From positions 1 to 30,871 of the forward strand of contig DF237767.1 of the NCBI GenBank assembly GCA_000708835.1: a DNA stretch of 30,871 nt, written 5' to 3'. The position numbers were made by a program, and so were the translations under genes. The DNA comes from Klebsormidium nitens (taxonomy: Eukaryota; Streptophyta; Klebsormidiophyceae; Klebsormidiales; Klebsormidiaceae). The notes below the pieces were generated by a model. That model saw only the letters and a list, made by a program, of their open reading frames with translations. It ran no database searches and had not been told where the DNA came from. Below are positions 11,875 through 22,749 of this stretch, in pieces (position 1 is the first letter of the stretch; every line of letters starts with the position of its first letter).

Positions 11875-13775
11875 CTAAATGCTTGCGAGCTGGCTCGCTT
11901 TGCCTCGTAGACCTTTGCTCAGCAGCTTCAGGTTCCGAGGCACCTTGATGAGATGCGTCCTGTTACGTGCGCCAGCTAGCCAGTTGTCAACCTAACGAGT
12001 AACAAGAAAGTGTCAGAAACTCCGAGATAACGGCCGACGCTGATGATACAGCTGTCTACTCAAAGGAGATGGATGAAGAAGATCAGGATTAAAGTTGCTC
12101 TCTTTCAGAAGCCGACCGGTCTTTCTAGCTTAGAAAGACAGAGAAGCAATCATATCGGAGCTCTGGTTGTGCTGAAGAAGAACGAGAGGCAAACGAATCG
12201 TTTTAAGGCATAATACTGAGCTGAGGTCCTTTGCGTTTGTATTACTAGTAACAGCAAGTGCTGGGGGGCGTGGAAAAACAGTCACAGGGCTGTCTTAAGT
12301 TGGGGACGGTCAGGAAGTCTACCTGGTAGAAAGTGAGATTAGCCGCTTCTGCCAATTCCTGCTTTGTTTCCTTGTTCGGATATGGGGTCATTGCGGAACT
12401 CTGAGCCCATTCCTTGAGAACTTGTAAGCTCTCCTTTGGAAGCTGCAAGCACAGGAGATCGAATTATCAGCATCTGCAAAAGTTTTTGTACAGACTCTTC
12501 CGCACCACGTCGCGAAGTAGATCTTCAAAGCTAACAGACAGAATCGTGCTAAATTAGGGAATCTGTAGAGATTGCGCTCTCAAATTGAGTCTGCTAAGAG
12601 ATATGTCAACTAAAGGCCTCCGAAAGAACCGAATCAACCACAGAAGCACTCTCATAATCACACATGCAACATTTTGAAAGCTTGCCACATTTCCCAGATG
12701 CTTTTTGAATGTCAGAACAAGGACTTACTGTACGTTTCTGCACCTTTCCAGGACGTTGCTCCTTCTGAGGCTTCATGGTTGAAGTTTGACCTTCCTGCTT
12801 GATGTTGCTACGCCCTTTCTTCTCCGATTTGATGCTTCCTTTCTCGACGTCAATCTCGTCAGCGAAGCTTTTCTTCGTTCTTTTTCTAGAAGGCTTGTCC
12901 AGCTCTTCATTCTGCACAGGGCCGTCAGCCCTGTTCCTTGGAAGATTCGGCGAGCTTTGCGTAAGCACCGTCTCCTGCAACGGTACCTTCTTTTTTCTGG
13001 TGGCGTCTCCGGTTGAGGCATCTTTCCTTCGCGAGGAAGTAGGATTTGTTGAGACACTGGAACTTGGTGTCTCCGGAACTGGCTCGAGACACTCTCCCCT
13101 TTGACTGGCGTCTGAGACGGCTGAGTAATCCGCTCCCTTCCGTCGAGACGAGCTTCCTGTAGTCATTGACCCTTGCTCTTTTTCCAGCTTATTCGTACTC
13201 GATCTAACCTTGAGCTTTTTCAATCTTGGTGGAGATAAATTCCCCGATTCAAGCTGACGCTTTCGTTTGAATACTTTGACAGGCTTCTCAGCGTCTCCTC
13301 TAAGATTCTGACTACCGTCTGCAGCGCTGACTGTTGAAGGTACGAACACCATGGAATCCCCTTGCTGAGTCATGCTAGAGAAGAGCTCTGGTTCTGATTC
13401 GACATATCCTGACTTAAAAGGCACATGTCTGCTGTCAATCGACGTCTGCAAAGACTCCACACTCAAGCGTTTGGTCAAAGAAGAAAGGAAAGTCTGTTCT
13501 GAGGAGGCTGCTGGCAAGAATATTCCGGCACCAGTCTTCCAAATTTCAGCTGCTCCCTTCGTTTCAACTTGCGCAGAGTCGCTCGACCAGAACGTGAAGC
13601 CAGAGTAGTCTGGCTGCAGAAGGCTGTCCACATCAACGTTTCCTTCAGTCTCTCTGCTTAGGCGATCGAGACTCTCGGACGTCATCTCCAAACAGTCTGG
13701 TATGTCCACAAAGCACTCATCGAGTGCCGGTTTCCCATCTACGGATAGTGGCTCAAGGTCCTGGAAGGCGTCCAT
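11875..13775 (-). CDS. TALE-class homeobox protein with divergent helix 3
   Basis: TALE homeodomain proteins are nuclear transcription factors; in green algae and plants they include the KNOX/BELL mating and development regulators. Three exons read on the - strand: 13775-12729, 12442-12323 and 11991-11875, all joined in phase 0, giving 427 residues. Exon 1 (349 residues) is Ser/Lys-rich and disordered-looking, with nuclear-localisation-like clusters such as VFKRKRQ, PRLKKLKVR and PSRKRTKKS. The homeodomain sits at the C-terminus: LPKESLQVLKEWAQ is helix 1, TPYP (residues 368-371) is the three-residue TALE loop, then helix 2, then helix 3 split by the intron after Q389. Helix 3 begins VDNWLAGARNR (390-400), so the canonical W48-F49-x-N51-x-R53 is W-L-A-G-A-R. 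I saw no KNOX or BELL domain upstream, so the subgroup is unclear. The ATG at 13775 is the first in the frame; an upstream 5' exon is not excluded. Confidence 0.8.
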
Positions 13776-14800
13776 CCTGCTCTCACGCAGACTGCAGGAA
13801 ACTTGCAGAAGCTTAGCGCACACAGCTGAGCTAAATCATGGGAAGGAGAGACTTCGAGGAAAAATGCACAGAAAAGGCTAGCGCTGCACCCCACACAAGC
13901 TGATCTTCAGCACCAGCTTTCTGCTCGAACGCTTGGTTGGAGGTCGCCCCTTCTTCCTTCTTCAGCAAAGAGCGCCCCCCTTTCCTATTATACGAGCTTC
14001 TCTCCCTTCTCAAGAGAAGCGCTTGCTGTGGTCGAGCTGTCAGGCCGCTTTCGACAATTCTATCCTGATCAATCCTACAGTAGTGTATTCGTAGGAACTT
14101 TCAGGTGCGCAGGTATCTTGGTAGTTGGACGTTGATGCAGACCGGAATTTTCCCGCTCAAGGTGCGACGATTTCCAGACTGGATTGACAGCTTCTTGAGC
14201 GTCAGCTGATTTGCGCATCGTTTGCGCGCGCTTGGCTTCGCCTCGAAGCGATCAGAAGAAGACTGACTGGTTGCTGCATGGCCACCGACTGACCGACAAC
14301 AAGACTTGATTCACCAATTCAGAAGTCCTAGAAGGACGTAGAGACTCTTCTGCCTAGAAGATTCGAATGCTCGAAAATTCGAATTGGAGCGCCGGAAGTT
14401 GACTCTCAGCAGGCTCTTTCGTCACGCCGGTTCACTCGTCCTTTCCACGCGAGGTCCCGCACCTTTAGATCAGTCAGGATGATAATGCCAAACAGTATTT
14501 GTGATGACGCTCGTCGCACGCTCGTATCGTCGACTTGAGAGCGACTTCGTGAACACACAGCCAATGCGCAGCCAACACGATATCATGATTAATTCTCAGC
14601 GAGGCGGGGCGCGCGCGCCCAGGTTCGCGGCCCACTACCGCCATCGCCGGCCGCCGGGACTCGGACTCCGCCGAGTCCGCCGTCGTCGGACGTTTCGAAC
14701 GTCGCGCGGAGAACTCGCGGACGTCAACACTTCGCCGTCGAAGTTCGAACTGATCGAGAAGGTACGGTTCGATTCGATGCTTTAAGTACTAATCGACGGC
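13776..14800. promoter_or_regulatory. Upstream flank of the homeobox gene, CpG-rich near 14590-14720
   Basis: This is the 5' side of the - strand homeobox gene. A strongly CpG-rich block around 14590-14720 encodes only an arginine-rich chance frame. It may be a promoter CpG block. TTCGAA-type palindromes also occur near 14365-14385. No gene is supported here. Confidence 0.35.
14662..14679. repeat. Perfect 7-bp stem, 4-base loop hairpin in CpG-rich DNA
   Basis: CGGACTC (14662-14668) and GAGTCCG (14673-14679) are exact reverse complements around the loop CGCC. The function is unknown. Confidence 0.7.
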
Positions 14801-15683
14801 TATTGTTCGCTGATGGCCTCCCATTGCGATAGCCACGTGTCGTGCGGCTCTGTTTAGGGATATGACAAGGCTAACGGTACTCCAGAATGAGCTTTCGACG
14901 GCGTACGTACGAAAACCTTCTGTCGATAGTATTACACCGGTGAAGATCGAGACCCGCAGCCCGAAAACCTCTTGTGTTCCTTTCCTGTCGGTCCGAGTTT
15001 GCCGACCGTCCCCCCAAATCCGCGGGAGTTGGAACGCCGGAGTGCCGCATGGGATGATGTTGTCATCAAGATGCAATTTGGATTCTGGCTGCAACTTGCA
15101 TGTCCACAGTCCAGACTCCAGACTCATCCGGATTCCGTACATGTCCGGGCTCGACTGTACGGGTAAACGTAGCCGCAGCGACCCACTATGTTAAACCGGG
15201 TTCAGCAAGGGGCCCACCGCGCCATATACCCGCGGTATTTGGTGTCGATCATGGTGGTCGGGGATTCGAGTTTGCTTGGCCGGGCACCCTAGTCCTACAT
15301 GAGGAATGCCGAATGCGGCCCTCGGCCCTCAGACTTGACTCAATTGAATTCAGGCTGGCGTGATCCCGGGAACTGCGGAGGGAATTTCAAGGGAGTTCCC
15401 TACATTCCCAGCATTCCTACCTATGTCCTGGCTTCCCTTCAGTGGTGACAAGCCCAGAAAACCTAGCCGGAGGTGAGCCTCATGAACCGCTAAATATCAT
15501 GAAGTCATTTTCCAGTGACAGTCCCGCAAACAAAAAGCGGGGAGTGCTGATTTAAGAAAGCTTGCAGGAGATCAGCAGCAAAAGCCTCTGAGTCTCACTG
15601 CGGTATATAGAAACACATGATTTAGACATTGATCTAGCTGACCCACTTCTTTCGTCTTTCTTCCGGCGCCGGCAAAGTCCAAG
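14801..15683. other. Intergenic stretch, no gene recognised
   Basis: Open frames on both strands here lack any family signature or convincing splice structure. Nothing else notable was seen. Confidence 0.45.
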
Positions 15684-15872
15684 ATGGGAGTTTTCAGGAC
15701 ACGGATGCTCCACAAGAAAGCAATGTTCTCTCTGCGCCTAGCTTTTGCAGTGCTGACGCTAAGCTGTGGGGTGGCTCAGGTTCAAGGGTACAGCTCTGCA
15801 GAAGAATGCCGACAGGCCATTGCCACGGCTACATCAGCGGTTCGGTACTTGATTGAAATGTTGTTGAATTGA
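15684..15872 (+). CDS. Possible first exon of a small secreted protein
   Basis: The ATG at 15684 has a favourable context (AAGATGG). After a short basic start, the frame has a textbook hydrophobic signal-peptide core (LRLAFAVLTLSC) and a likely small-residue cleavage site near GVAQVQG. A short mature part with one Cys follows. The TGA at 15870-15872 or a donor before it (near 15845) would end the exon. No second exon was recognised, and the protein matches no family I know. It could be a real small secreted protein, a gene broken by the neighbouring transposon, or chance. Confidence 0.33.
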   Translation: MGVFRTRMLHKKAMFSLRLAFAVLTLSCGVAQVQGYSSAEECRQAIATATSAVRYLIEMLLN

Positions 15873-16036
15873 CAGCAGATCAACGACAAATAATTTCAAC
15901 AACAAATCCATTGTTGATTCGACATTTGATCAGCATTCATTAGTTCGCAGCCGTCGATGTTTGACTCGGCTGGTTATCAACGTCGATTTCGACCGTCGAT
16001 TCCTTGTTGACAATCAAAGATCAATGTTGCATCAAC
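15863..16036. repeat. Dense GTTGA/TCAAC word cluster, possible transposon subterminal repeats
   Basis: GTTGA starts at 15863, 15913 and 16006; TCAAC (its reverse complement) starts at 15880, 15896, 15977 and 16032. That is seven hits in about 174 bases, against well under one expected for a 5-mer on both strands. The cluster lies about 370-550 bases before the transposase ATG. Subterminal repeats of short words in both orientations are typical of CACTA-like elements; the link is inferred. Confidence 0.5.
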
Positions 16037-16408
16037 AAGATCCCGGTTGTCTCCTCCAAAGTGCCGCCGGCATCCTTTTACCCGCAAGAAAGCGGCACAA
16101 ACAACGTTTCTGAAAGTCATCATCATATGACGGTCTCCAAGGAACATGCATGCGGGCACTGGACGCATCCTTAGTAAGAGGCTCATGCAAGGAGTTGGCA
16201 GGCGCTTCTCGTGGTTGCGCAGATGCACACTGATGTTCACCAAGGAAGCACTTCATACTTAAGTCTTTCTGCAATGGGAAACTTTGGGACGTTCGAATGG
16301 GACAGGCTCACTGTTTCCATCGCATGTTCTGCTAAGTGCTCACATCGGGAGGTATTTAAGATTGCTTCTCTGTCATTATTATCTTTTCAGCATGTATAGC
16401 TCCTGAGC

Positions 16409-19400
16409 ATGCCTAACCACTTTCTCAATGTGCTAGCTCCACAGCTTACAATCTCTCCCACAAGAGCGCGCTCCTCTTGGGCTGGATCAGATAGCCGGAC
16501 TGCAGCAGTTGGAGCTGGCGGCAGCCCGCGGGCTCGTGGCAGGGTTACTTGTCCCAGATGCCAAAAGCATTTTGATACGTTTCAGCAGTTGACTAACCAC
16601 AGGCGTGGTCAGGATGGCTGCAACCCCCAGCTGATCCCCACAGGGACACGTTCCCCGCAGCGCCAGTTCAACGCTTTCTCAAGCGCAGCAAGGCGAGAAG
16701 CTGGGGGGAGTCCCCTGCAAGATCTGCCATCCCCTCCCCCAGATCAGCCATCCCCTCAGCCTGATCCACCACTCTCTCAGCCAGATCTAGCTTCCGGTGG
16801 GGCTTCCCCAGCAGCATATGAACATGCTCTCTCGCCAGAGCCTCGAACATCAGCTGTAGGACAGCAAGAGGGTCCCCGTTTTCAAGAGGTTCGAGGCACT
16901 GAACAGGAAGGACTGCAAGCGGCTGCCTCTCAAAGTGCAGACGACGTCAAAAGGCACGCCTATGTCAGCTTTATTAAGCAATGCTGCGGTGGCAAGGGTC
17001 TTTCCCGCAATGACCAGAACTGGTTGCTCAGTTTTGCTGACGTCCCAGGGCTGAAAGGTGCAGCGGATGTTCAATCATACATTGATACTTTACCGCAGCC
17101 GGTGAGTTCTGACTTATCCCCAAGCTATCTGCACTCCCCTACCGGGTGATTGGATGATTCTGGTTCTTGTGTAACCGAAGCTGTTTGGAACGGACATGGC
17201 TCGCCAGCTGTACATGGATCTATGTAGTTCAGGATCTCTTACCCTAACCTCTTGATTTCTGCTTCCAAGGCCTTTTCCAATGAACCAGGTTTTCAGTCTC
17301 CTCGATTCGTTTGCAGTCATCTTTATTGTCCTGCTTATGGAGCATTTCTTGTTGTGCAAGGCGGGTTGGAAGCGAGTGAACTTGGCAAGAGCCAACGGGA
17401 AAGATGGCCAAGATCTCTTCCTGGATTACTGCGACGCTTACGAAGCTGTCTTGGGCCTTTGGCGGGACCCTGCCCACTCGGGAAAGCTGATTCTGAAACC
17501 CGTGCTGTTGAGAAACAAGAAAGGGGAAAGAGTATATAAAGGCGCCCACAGTGGTGTGTGGTGGCATGAAATGCAGGTAAGCCGTGCTGACAGACATGAT
17601 TAGGTCCCTGATTCCTCCTCTTCCGCTTGTGTGCAACCAGCAAGGGGACAGTGCCGAGCTGCAAAGTGGGGACAGCCTTTGAAGCAACACGTAAACCTGG
17701 ATCTCTGATAAAGGTTTTGTTTCTGTGCAGAAGGTGATACCGCTGTCAGACTCCGTGCTTGCGCTTATTCTCTACAGCGATGGCACGCCCCTGAGTCTGA
17801 GTGGGAGACAGAAAGTGCGGCCAGTTGTGCTCAGTCTGGCTAATATTCCTAAAGAGCTAAGGGGAAGGTTTACAGGTTGGGTGTTGGTTGGGTACATTCC
17901 TTATGTCGAACCTCGGCCGGAGCTTGGCCTGTCTGAGAACTCGGACGCTTTACGGACTCGCCAACTACAGATCTGGCATGAGTCGTACGAGACGATCTTA
18001 CGCCGCTTGAAGCTGCATACCACCACGTAAGTAGAGCACGTGTGTCAATGAAGCTTCCATTCTTGGCGCTGCTCCAAGGCTGTTGGTGCTTCCGGGTTTC
18101 AATACGCTGTTGTTACTTTTCGTTGTTTCGAGGGAAAGGCGACCTGTTCCTAGCTTGTATATGCCTCAACCCGTCAGCTCTTTGAGAGTACGAGCAAAGT
18201 CGAAGGGGCCTTTCATCCTTCGCATCAAGAATGACTAATCCTCTCTCCCTGGGTATATGCAGGGGGTTAGACGTGACGGATGCCAGTGGGTCGGTTACAA
18301 AAGTGTGGCCTATGCTTTATGCTGTGGTCACTGACTGGCAGGAGGGTTGCGTTGCCGCTGCTACCAAGAGTGGCAACAAAACCAAGTGCCCATGTCATTC
18401 CTGCCTTGTTCTGTCCACCGAGCTCAACGACTTTGCAGCAGGCAGTCAAGCTGATCCCCGCACTGAAGAAAAGATGCGCCAGATCTACGAACAAGTGGTT
18501 AGGCTTCACAAGAAGGGAGGCTGCCAGGAGGTCATCTCCCAACTCCTGAAGGCCTGGTCTGTGAATCCGGTTCAGGTAGGGCTCCAGTCACAGGAAACTT
18601 TCTCAGGTGGAACATATGGATCACAGTTTTGAAAGCTTGACAGAGGTCTGTCAACTCGGTACTTCAGCTACACTCTGAAAGTTGTCAAAGAAACATGTGC
18701 ATGCTCCATACCAATCTGCCGCGGGTGCATGGATACAGGCTTGGTTTTCTTGAACCCACACTTTAAAGCATTCTTATTGAGCTAGGTTTCGTCCTCGTAA
18801 TTATGTTGTAGGTGGAAAAGCTCGCTGTAATATTTTGATAGTTCTCTCTTTTGCTTAGGCGTACTTGTTGACTCCCTTGCAGAATGCGTTTTGGAACTGG
18901 CCTGGAGGCAACACGGAGGCCGGGAATCCGTATCTTTCCATCCTTCCCGAGATCATGCACCAGGTATGTTGAGCACCGTAGAACGGGCCTGCGGGCTTTC
19001 ACTGTTGCTTATTGTCGTGCGGACAGTTCTCTTACCGCTCTTCGTTCCTGGTCACCCCGTCAGTGACAACTGTTCAGGCTCGTAAAATGCGCTCAAGTGG
19101 CCCATGACAATATTCACCTCTAAGACGGACCGCTCACTTTTTCGGAATGTCTTCAATCTCAAGATCGAAGCTCTCCGACGTGCAGCTAATAACGAGTCCC
19201 CAGCGGCTATACCAAGCCAGTTACTATCCGAAATTTTTCTAGGCTTCTGATCTCGGTTTCTTCTCTCCCATCGCAGCTCGACCATGGTATTCTCCCCCAG
19301 ATCTTCGAAGCCATCGGGACCTATGCTCGGGACAAGTTTGGTCCGAGGGAGGGGAACCGGCTCTTGGCCAAAGCAAACCTGCGCTACCGGAGTTTCCGGA

Positions 19401-21561
19401 ACAGCCATCCGGGTCTCCGTCTCCCCAACATCGACTTCCTGGGGGGTTCATCATTCGTCACGGCCTTTGAACACCGGCACTGCCTCTCGGTGAGAACGAG
19501 CTGACAACCTTCTGAGCTTTTGAACAAACTTTCGTGAGCTAAAGGCGAGCGTGCACCATGAAGCTCACGATTGCAAGGGGAAATCGAAGATCAGCACAAT
19601 CTGCCTCTTAGAACTACTGTACAGTGTATTGATGCCTTGGAGAGGGAAATATTGTGATTGTCAGCCGCGCCGCTTGACTGGGGTGGATGTCTAGAAACCA
19701 TTGGGGGTCCTGAAAGTTACTAGTCCGGGATGACCTTCCTGTTGCCAATCATGTGTTAGTGATCCTCCCGCTCACCGTGGATCCAGATCGATCTATCTCT
19801 TCTTTCCTGCAGGTTGCGGTTTTTGCGGTCGTGGGCGTTTTCACTCTCCCAAACGGGCGAGATGAAATTACCACTTTGCTCCGTGAAGTTGCAAACGCCT
19901 ATCTGGATTTTGGTGTCAGACATAGGGGTTCGGGGCATACGGACTCTTCTCTCGAAAAAGTCGACGAGAGTTGGGCCAGGGTTCTGAAGATGTTGAGGAA
20001 AGTTCTGCCCTATCAAGCATCAGACTGGGGGACTTCCAAGGTGCACACGACTGTGCATCTCAGTCCTTCTGTCCGCCTAAAAGGAGGCAGTGACGAGTAC
20101 CACGCTGACATCTTCGAGTCAAGCCACAAGTCCACGGCCAAAACGCCCTACCGCGCCTCTAACCGTTTTGACATGCAGCTGCAAATGGTCAAGCACGTGA
20201 AAGACCGGCTGGCCCTTAGGGCAGCTGGCGCTGACCGTTTTGCGGCGAACGTGAACGAGAGGGCTCTTCGAGTAAGGGTAAGGATATTCGCTTGAGTCCG
20301 TGGGATCTCGTGTTTTGAATCCTTGTTAGGTCCTGACACGTGTCTTGCGGGGAGGCAATGGGCATTTGTAGCCGTCAGTCGAGAGCAGGTTCTAGCATTG
20401 TGTAGCTTGTGACGGCTTGCACCTTATTTGAGTGTGGTCACGTATCAATCGCTCTCTATACTTGTTAGTCAATCAGACTTTTGACTGGCTTGTACATTGC
20501 AAACGCCTCATACCCTGTACTGCAGGCTGTGAAGCAGAAGTCGAATCTGCTGAGCATCAAGGGCAGAGGCATCCGCCTCGCTCGGCTCTCCTCGCATGCG
20601 CGGGCCGCCGGAAACTGGGACTCGGCGCTTCGAGACCAGCCTGAGCTGGTCCTTCTCGAACGGGCGCTCCGCGCTCATCTCGGGGGCAATCGCCGCGGAA
20701 CGCAGGCGCTCCTCGAGAACCTTCCGAACGTCAAGGACGCCAAGGTAAGACAGGTCTTCGTCACGAAGCTTCCTCCGTAGATGCAAAAAGGGCGCGTGCT
20801 TAGAGTACGGTGTTGTGTCCGCCTCAAGAATTGTGAAAGCCGCCTTCCTTGCACTCCTAAACGTCTGCAGGGGTTTTCCTTCGCATTGCGTCCCTGGTCC
20901 CGCCTCGAAATCTCTTCCTCTGAACCTTTTCTACCATTGGAGTGTACGAAGTCCTGAGCCTCTGATCAGGATGATGTATGGGTAGTTCGATCTCAGCGTC
21001 TCGTTTCAGAGAACGGAGCGATGGGGCAAGCGCACGAGAAGAAGGTGTAAACGAAGTCAGCACTTTCGAGACTCCTGGCATCTGCGGTTGCTGAAGGTTT
21101 TATGTGTTTCTTGGCAGATTACCCGCCACCTGACGCTTGCAATCGCCAGAGCCCGCCAGCCAGACGGGAGGTTGAAGACGGAGCTTGCTCGAGCAAACCC
21201 CAGCTTTGGCAAAAAACGCCGACCGCTGTTCAACGACGTCGTCGTCCAAGGGGAGGAGTTAGGAAGGAACGGCGGTCGGGTGAAGGTCCTTTGGTTTGCG
21301 CAGCTCCGATTGTTGTTTTCGTGCACTGATCATAAGGGCAAGAAGCGAGCGTATGCTTTCGTAAGGTGGTACCAGAAGACGGGTCCTCTAGACGTGACGA
21401 ATTGCATCCGGTTGAAGTGGGAGAAGGTCAAGGGGTCAGATGGGCGCGAAGTAGATCGATATGGAGTTGTCGGGATTCAGTCCATCAAGAGGCTCGAGCA
21501 CATTATTCCCGATCCGAATCACGAAAACATGTATTATGTGAACGCGTTTCGAGTAGTGTAA
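16409..21561 (+). mobile_element. Plavaka-like DDE transposase gene, nine exons, apparently intact
   Basis: Plavaka transposases belong to the CACTA-related DDE superfamily and are best known from fungi. Exons: 16409-17101, 17289-17576 (start uncertain), 17731-18026, 18263-18575, 18883-18963, 19277-19489, 19813-20271 (or 20277), 20526-20744 and 21118-21561. They join in frame to about 1,001 residues. Features in order are a C2HC finger (C48, C51, H64, C71), a Pro-rich linker, the segment KVIPLSDSVLALILYSDGT, then LANIPKELRG, VTDWQEGC, the Cys cluster KCPCHSCLV, EIMHQLDHGIL and IFESSHKSTAK. By position, the likely catalytic triad is D344 (YSDGT), D450 (VTDW) and E730 (FESSHK); this is an inference from family layout. 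The C-terminus ends in MYYVNAF. A possible donor overlaps the final TAA (GTAAGT at 21557), so a further exon cannot be excluded. No terminal inverted repeats or target duplications were identified by eye. Confidence 0.82.
16720..16782 (+). repeat. Three 21-bp imperfect tandem repeats in the transposase linker
   Basis: Units at 16720-16740, 16741-16761 and 16762-16782 encode heptads DLPSPPP, DQPSPQP and DPPLSQP, between the zinc finger and the catalytic part. This looks like a flexible Pro-rich linker that has grown by duplication. Confidence 0.7.
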
Positions 21562-22749
21562 GTACACCGTGTATCGATATACAGGCTGCTTTTGTGTACG
21601 TAGCAATCTGATAGGGAGCCAGCTAGATTCAGGACATGTAAATATTTATCTAGAACAACCAAGGTACATTGAGTCTGAACAATCAATGGACAAGAGCTAC
21701 TGTTAACTTCTAAAAACGACTTTGCTCTGAACCGTCGGGCGCCCTACAATATGACTTGTGCAGCGGTCACACCAGGTCGGACCACTGCGGCGCAACGATC
21801 AGGCAGTGTGTCATGGTGGATGTACAGGCTTGCGACATAGAAATACACCGACAATGCACTACATACCCACTTAGTAGATTGCGGTCGGATCTCAGCAGCG
21901 ATTAGTGACTGCGCATATGTATGATGTCAGTGTACTGTATGACTGGCAGTTTACGAAGAATGAAATTGACTCGCGGTTGATCTGACAAGTTGCATGACAT
22001 ACATATATATGTCAACGAGTGATGCAAGTTCACCGAATCATATGATGGTGTTGAAGGGCTATTTACGCAAGCTCTCAAAAGTCTGCTACATAGTATGCCT
22101 GGTCGAGCGCATGTACGAGATCACGGAACTGCCCCATCAATCGGTATACACGTCGGAAGTTGGGACTCCCGGCCGCGCGATGAAATCGAGGTACGTACAA
22201 GCGTACAACGGTAGCGCCTATATATCGAAGCGTCTAGCGAAAGCTGTCCGGGCTTCTCGGGTCAAAAGTTGGCCGCGCAAACGCACATGCATATGAAGTC
22301 CGGCCCGGGGCCTAGCACCACGACGACGCGCCATATGCAATCATCTGATGTCCGATGGATGCCAACAGAGATAGACGAAAATATGTAAACAGTGTTAATT
22401 TGACCTATACCGTGCATTTGTGTAAATCACGAATCTGCATTTAAGATCGGAATCATCTGGTTGCATACATCCGTACGTCCGTCCAACCGTGGGGTCGTGC
22501 AAAAATTTGCCAATTGATTTGCTTAAGTCGATATCAGGTTCGCTTGTACGGCCAAGTGGCTGGTGCGCGGTGGAAATGAGCATGCGCCACCGCGCAGCGG
22601 CCGCCGCTCCTCAAGCCTAGGGGTCACACTGTTTTAAATCCGGAAAACGCTTTAATTACAGCGTCAGTATCGTTTGCATTAAAGCGTCCAAATTGAACTC
22701 AAGCTCTATCGTTTATAGATAAGTGGAGGCAGCTCCGGCATGCGTCCTA
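21562..22749. other. Region between transposase and kinase genes, convergent 3' ends
   Basis: No gene was recognised. It holds alternating and palindromic words (ACATATATATGT near 22001, GGTACGTAC near 22191) and three GTTGA/TCAAC words at 21976, 22012 and 22050 that echo the cluster before the transposase. TGTAA words lie at 21636 (+) and, on the - strand, at about 22654, downstream of the transposase and kinase stops. They are possible poly(A) signals of weak weight. Confidence 0.4.

Noticed and set aside
14501-14785. 94-codon arginine-rich open frame
   Set aside because: Its composition follows from the CpG-rich block. There is no homology signature and no supporting splice sites.
14629-22100. 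CACTA words upstream and TAGTG words downstream as transposon termini
   Set aside because: Single 5-base words (for example near 14632, 15184, 21554 and 21905) without longer inverted repeats or a target duplication are expected by chance.
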